Below are positions 59,521 to 64,000 of a stretch of DNA of 64,000 nucleotides, piece after piece. The stretch's first letter is position 1. Each line of letters starts with the position of its first letter. This DNA is from Gelatoporia subvermispora B (taxonomy: Eukaryota > Basidiomycota > Agaricomycetes > Polyporales > Gelatoporiaceae). The position numbers and the translations under genes were made by a program. The stretch is from the NCBI GenBank assembly GCA_000320605.2, contig KB445795.1:247867-311866 (forward strand). Reading direction: 5' to 3'. Under the pieces are notes generated by a model, which had not been told where the DNA came from, searched no databases, and saw only the letters and a list, made by a program, of their open reading frames with translations.

Positions 59521-61285
59521 AGTGCACCCACATCGCACAGGAGCTCGAATGGATCATGTCGGGCTCAAGAGAGACACATCCCCCGTTGTCAGCATCCGTG
59601 TTCGACGCTATGGGCTCTCTGTTGGCGAGATTCCTTCTTTGAACCTACAGCCATCTGCCTGTCGACCGTCTGCTTCCGGCCGGCCACCTCCACAGTTCCA
59701 CCATCTTCTAATGCAATAATTCATTACAATAGCGCGCGGGTACAGTAGGAACCACTTATAATAGGACAGCAAGATGCAAGATGTTGACGAGTGGACGCGA
59801 AGACTTTGACGGTAGCGGGACAAAGTGCACATCAAGTGACCACCGACAACAACGACGCAAGGCTCCACGTGGGAATAGGCTTCTGGAAGCCTTCGATACG
59901 AGCTCCTGCAAGTATGTCTACTTCCTCATCCGCAATACCTCCTGCCTATGATATTGCGTCTCCTATTTTAGCTTGTTCTTTCACATCCTATCCGGATACC
60001 GGAACGGATCTGCGATAGTCCGCAGCAGCTTCCTTGAGCTGCTTTCGATTCAGTGTAGTGCGTTCAATCTATGCTTGTATCGTTTGGAAGTATACTCGTA
60101 GCCCAAGACATATTCACGTCTGCATTCCCCTAAATAAGTCCCTGCAATACTTTTCGTAATAAACGCTGCTACTCGAATAGGACATGATATGCACCAATCA
60201 AAGCGGGTTTGGACCCGAGAACGTCAAGAAAACGCGCGAGCCTCAACAAGAACTCGACACGACTATATACATCGCTCACAGTCGTCGTCCGATTGAAATA
60301 TCCCTGCCTCCTCCAGGCACGCGCGAGCTCGCCCGCGAGATGCAAAGCTCCAACACACGAAGCTGCAGGTGTTTCGCACCGAATGCAGCTGTGGCGGCCC
60401 AGTCTTGTGCAAGTCACATGACCCATCAAGTATCGCGCTCATTAGATTGTTTGCTTCGAGTTTACGTGTTCGCATTGGACTCTCCCAACACGACGATCGG
60501 CCACTCCATCCTATGTGGGCTCGCCTCATTCTCCCGTATTCGAAAGTTGATGCGTCACGTAAGACGACGCATCCGCTTAGTTCAGCGACTGGTGGCCGCT
60601 GCACGTCCTCAGAGGAACCCCTAGCTGACGCCTGCTTACGAGGGGGCTCTGCCTCTTGTTGGAACTTCAGGACCTATGCCCGTACGGCAACTAGCAATGC
60701 TATCGAATATGCACAAGACACGATCCCTGCTCAGGCTCCGATAGGTTGATACCGCGAACAGCATTGCTACAATGTCAGCAGATTGCGCATACGTTGCGGC
60801 TAGGACGAGGTCATCTGTGCGAACCGGCGACTACCCTACATAGGTACTTCGCGAGAGCGATCTCGGGGCAGACTCTTGGATATGCTCCTGCCACGGCCAG
60901 CAGCATGCGAACTCGACTGAACGCACAGAGGGTCTCATGCTCAAATTCCGCTGATTCTATGTGCAATGTCCGCTCGCTGTGGCGCCTGCGCATGTGCCCG
61001 CAATTGTGCGGCGTCGGCCTTACCTCGGAGGTCTCTTCACAGAGCATCAGGGTCCGCATTCTCCTCGGACTCGCATGTCGTATGAAAGCAACGTGCCCGT
61101 ACGCCTGTATCCTTGGCTTACTGAGCAACGTGATATCGCCATACGTAGAACCTTGAACAGTTGCTGCGCATTGCGTGTCTCGCCTTCGGTACACATATTC
61201 GACAAATACACGTGTCATGCAAGTGCAGTCTGGATCTTGGAGAACCGTTGGTGTTTGCAAGATCCGTCCGCATACAAGCGCTGAG
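59521..61285. other. Unassigned repeat-rich region
   Basis: No recognised gene. Open frames of 86-149 codons on both strands lack domains and overlap each other. The sequence resembles the decayed transposon DNA on either side. Confidence 0.3.
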
Positions 61286-61480
61286 AGGAGCTGCCCTCTT
61301 GGCTTGGCTTCAATTACAGTTGTCTCCGTCGCGCAACGGCGGTCACCATGCGCCCTTGTGTGGTCGACCCCGCGTCAATATATTCTCCCTCATCTATCAA
61401 AGGTCCGAGGCTTTGAGAACGCTCCGGGGTTGTCGTGCGTATGCTGGTCAGGATTCAATACTCACTCATCGATTTGCCAT
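61286..61480 (+). repeat. Dispersed repeat, copy 3
   Basis: Diverged match to 59107-59310 in the same orientation, seen as several short identical blocks in order. Confidence 0.4.
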
Positions 61481-62116
61481 TTTGGAGCGGTCTTCATCCG
61501 CGGGCGTCTACTTGCAACGACCACCGATCACGTCTTGTTGGTGCTCGAGCTCTGCATAGCAATGGGACCTCGTTGCTCCTCAGACTCTATTCCTAATCGT
61601 GTATCCTGAGAAGCCCGTTCTCCACGAGTACACAAGGCACTCGACGACACTTCATACCGGCGGGAGTATGCTGTCGCCGAGCTCCGATCTGATGGAGGCT
61701 GGCTCGTTGCCTTGACCTCATGCGTTTTTCGAAAACCTTTGAACCTTTGAAAATTTTACAACGTTATGTCAGCTAGCCGAAAATATCGGACTCGATCTAG
61801 TTGCCCTGAGATGGCATGCATACACCACTAAACATCTTAAGTTACCACTTCGTACGTCTGACGATGTTCGGATCTCCCCACACTCGCGCCCATACTCGCG
61901 GAGCGGCTGGAAGGATCGGGCACCTTGCATGGTATTTGAATCTTATTCCACAAACGTGTACGGGACCACGCAAATATCACAGATTCTGTTGATTTCGGTT
62001 CGCCTCAGCTTGATCGCCTGGATGACATGACATTATTGAACCAGGTCAGCGCCGTGCCTACTTTCTTCATATTAAGGTCTATACCGCGTCATGTCTACTC
62101 TGTGTGTCTAGGAACT
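61481..62116. other. Upstream region of DUF6533 copy E
   Basis: No recognised gene; it becomes AT-richer toward the DUF6533 start at 62117. Confidence 0.35.
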
Positions 62117-63937
62117 ATGTCTAACGTCGTCAGTAGCGATACAGACGTGGTCGTTGATATCTCACAGGCATATTTTGTCAAGGTGGGTCGCTACAGATTT
62201 TCATCGGATTGCAGACCACCTCATGACGTCTCGCAGTATGGGATCAGTACGCAGTCTCCTGCGACACTAGTGTATGGAGTCTGACCTGGTTTCTCGCAGT
62301 TGCAGCGTTGGCGGTTATCGTATGCGTTGTACTCCGAAGCGAACTATGTGATACATGACGTTGACTCGACGCCGCTAGGTGTATGACTACTTTCTGACTT
62401 TAGGAGACGAGGTAGGACTCTCAAATATTATTCGGGTCTTTATGGCCCATACATTCCTACAGATTTCTCTGGTTTGGCCTTCGCGCTGGAACTTCACCAA
62501 AGTGCTCTTCTTGCTCAACCGATACCTGAGTTTTGCAGATGTCGCTCTAGCGACCGAAGGTCCTTATTTTATGTCTTACTGGCGCACAAGTTGACATTGC
62601 TTTTGAAAATAGGCAGCACCCGCCCTTTCATAAGCATCAAGGTCTGATATGACCTTCATCATGACCGTATAGCCGGTTCTGATACCGATCTGAGGTCTGC
62701 AGGATTGCCTTGCAGAGTATCGTCTCGTAGTTTGTGGGTGCTATCTCCACTTGCGTCTTATCGAAGACTGATGAGCCTGTCGATCCATGAGACTTTTACA
62801 CAGCGGGGTTGTGCATGGCCGAAAGTAATGCTTGAGCTCTTTCATCCGCCGCAGCCGTCTGCTGACTCACCCCAGACCTCATTGGCATCAGGACATACGC
62901 AGTGTGGAAATTCGACAAGCGCATACTCTGCTTCTTGACTGTGGTGTACTCTGTCAGTGGATTGCTTCATTACTTCTGCGCGTGTGTGCCTGCTGATAGA
63001 AATATATAAGGGGTTTTTTGCTGGCGCCATGGTGTTTCTCTGTGCAGCACTACGTACTCAGACATGTAGGTAGTACTTGGCTCAGTGAATTCGCAGCTTC
63101 CCGCTGACCTTGAGTACAGCGGTTGACATCGTCCTAATGGAACACGGGTTATGCGTTGCGAGTACATCAGATGGGCGATCGTGGCCGGCATTCATGTTTC
63201 TCATGCTCAATGAACTTGGTACGCATCTCTTCTGCCTTAGTTTTCGAATTGCTCTCGATCGCTGATATCTCGGCTTAGTGGTGATCCTCCTTACAATGAT
63301 CCAGTGGTATTCCTCAGCGAGTCAGTCTTTGTTATATAGCCCTTATGCACCTCCTGATCTCATATTCCCAGGAAATTTGTCTGGTGTTTTTCCTCTGTCA
63401 AGGATTCTGTATCGAGACGGTAAGCCGCCCCCGATGCACCTGATGTATGATAGGTAGTGAGACATAACAGGAATGGTTTTCTACCTCGTGATGCTCGGTG
63501 AGTACGGTACGATGCTGGCATATGTGATACAACATCAACCTCGTTTACCAGGAATGTCTATCATCAACCTCTCTCTTATGCTTGCAGGCCCCGTGCGTTG
63601 TTCGCCATAACAATCATGTCCATGAACTCCATTTGACCTCGGCGCTCTACAGCCGGCGATGTCGTCTATGATGCAAATGTGAGTTGTGCATACTAATTGA
63701 GCAAGACGGTAAGTTGATCATATAATCAACCGCAGGCCGATGAAGGCAATCCACAGCGTGCTCTGTAGTCGGATGCTCCTCAATATTAGGGGGGTCTCGT
63801 TGGCAGGATATACAACCAATCCCTCGGCCATAGGCATCGACTTTGTGCGTGACAGCCATCTTGCCTACGAGGATATCCAATTACAAGATCTTCATGAGCG
63901 CGATACCGGACCTATGCATGACAGTCGTATTGTGTAG
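62117..63937 (+). CDS. DUF6533-family multi-pass membrane protein (copy E)
   Basis: Fungal DUF6533 membrane protein. Exon 1 from 62117 reads MSNVVSSDTDVVVDISQAYF then VK, before a gtgggt donor. A tiny YGI exon near 62238 joins IAALAVIV near 62300, followed by VYDYFLTLGDEV near 62380. The next long exon, 62430-62550, reads HTFLQISLVWPSRWNFTKVL and LFLLNRYLSFADVALATEG. The last exon reads KAIHSVLCSRMLLNIRGVSL and ends at 63937. Exon order and breaks mirror copy D closely, so the two are probably recent relatives on opposite strands. An in-frame ATG at 62027 could extend the N-terminus, but MSNVV matches the size of the other copies. Some middle exon edges are unresolved. Function is unknown. 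Confidence 0.7.
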
Positions 63938-64000
63938 ACCGAGCGCTTCATTTCTGTCTGTAATTGGATGGTAGAACCACATTCACTCGAGTGTTGTAAA

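Noticed and set aside
1..64000. CRISPR arrays, operons or bacterial-type defence islands
   Set aside because: The DNA is plainly eukaryotic (spliced fungal genes); no spaced direct-repeat arrays were seen.

Overview
The window looks like nuclear DNA of a basidiomycete mushroom (Agaricomycetes, possibly Polyporales). Genes carry many introns of about 50-60 bp, sit on both strands, and mix conserved housekeeping genes with a fungal membrane-protein family known as DUF6533 and with reverse-transcriptase elements of a type seen in mushroom genomes. I worked by eye only: exon edges are given where the splice sites read clearly and are approximate elsewhere.

Layout. 0-2 kb: a DUF6533 membrane protein (+). 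2-6 kb: CTF18, the clamp-loader subunit for sister-chromatid cohesion (-), with three ACGCGT boxes upstream. 8.2-10 kb: a bHLH transcription factor (-), followed by about 4 kb of GC-rich, gene-poor DNA. 14-18 kb: mostly decayed sequence including a DUF6533 relic. 18.2-20.1 kb: CLP1, an mRNA 3'-end processing factor (+). 20.3-22.1 kb: a second DUF6533 gene (-). 22.6-24.6 kb: a broken beta-lactamase-fold serine hydrolase (-). 25.1-26.7 kb: an assembly gap between two identical 569-bp copies, next to a 312-bp hairpin. 27.1-29.4 kb: an RT-RNase H element (-).

30.8-37.2 kb is a compact gene block: an NAD(P)-binding protein (-), the tiny ATP synthase subunit J gene ATP18 (-), a possible small gene, and VPS11 (+). 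37.4-39.2 kb: a third DUF6533 gene (-). 40.4-44.7 kb: a transposon graveyard with a second hairpin, a fungal kinase pseudogene and a second RT-RNase H element. 45.9-48.1 kb: an MFS drug/polyamine-type transporter (-). 49.2-51.9 kb: a SWIM/RING zinc-finger gene (-) and a cis-prenyltransferase gene (+) firing outward from a ~200-bp shared promoter. 52.4-55.8 kb: SKN7, a response-regulator transcription factor (-). 57-62 kb: diverged dispersed repeats. 62.1-63.9 kb: a fourth DUF6533 gene (+).

The conserved genes serve separate core processes (cohesion, mRNA 3'-end formation, vacuolar tethering, respiration, dolichol synthesis, stress signalling) and do not form a pathway. I did not find a convincing new multi-gene system. 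The most notable signals are the local DUF6533 expansion with live and dead copies, the hairpin-linked assembly artefact, and regulatory patterns upstream of CTF18 and of the NAD(P)-binding gene.
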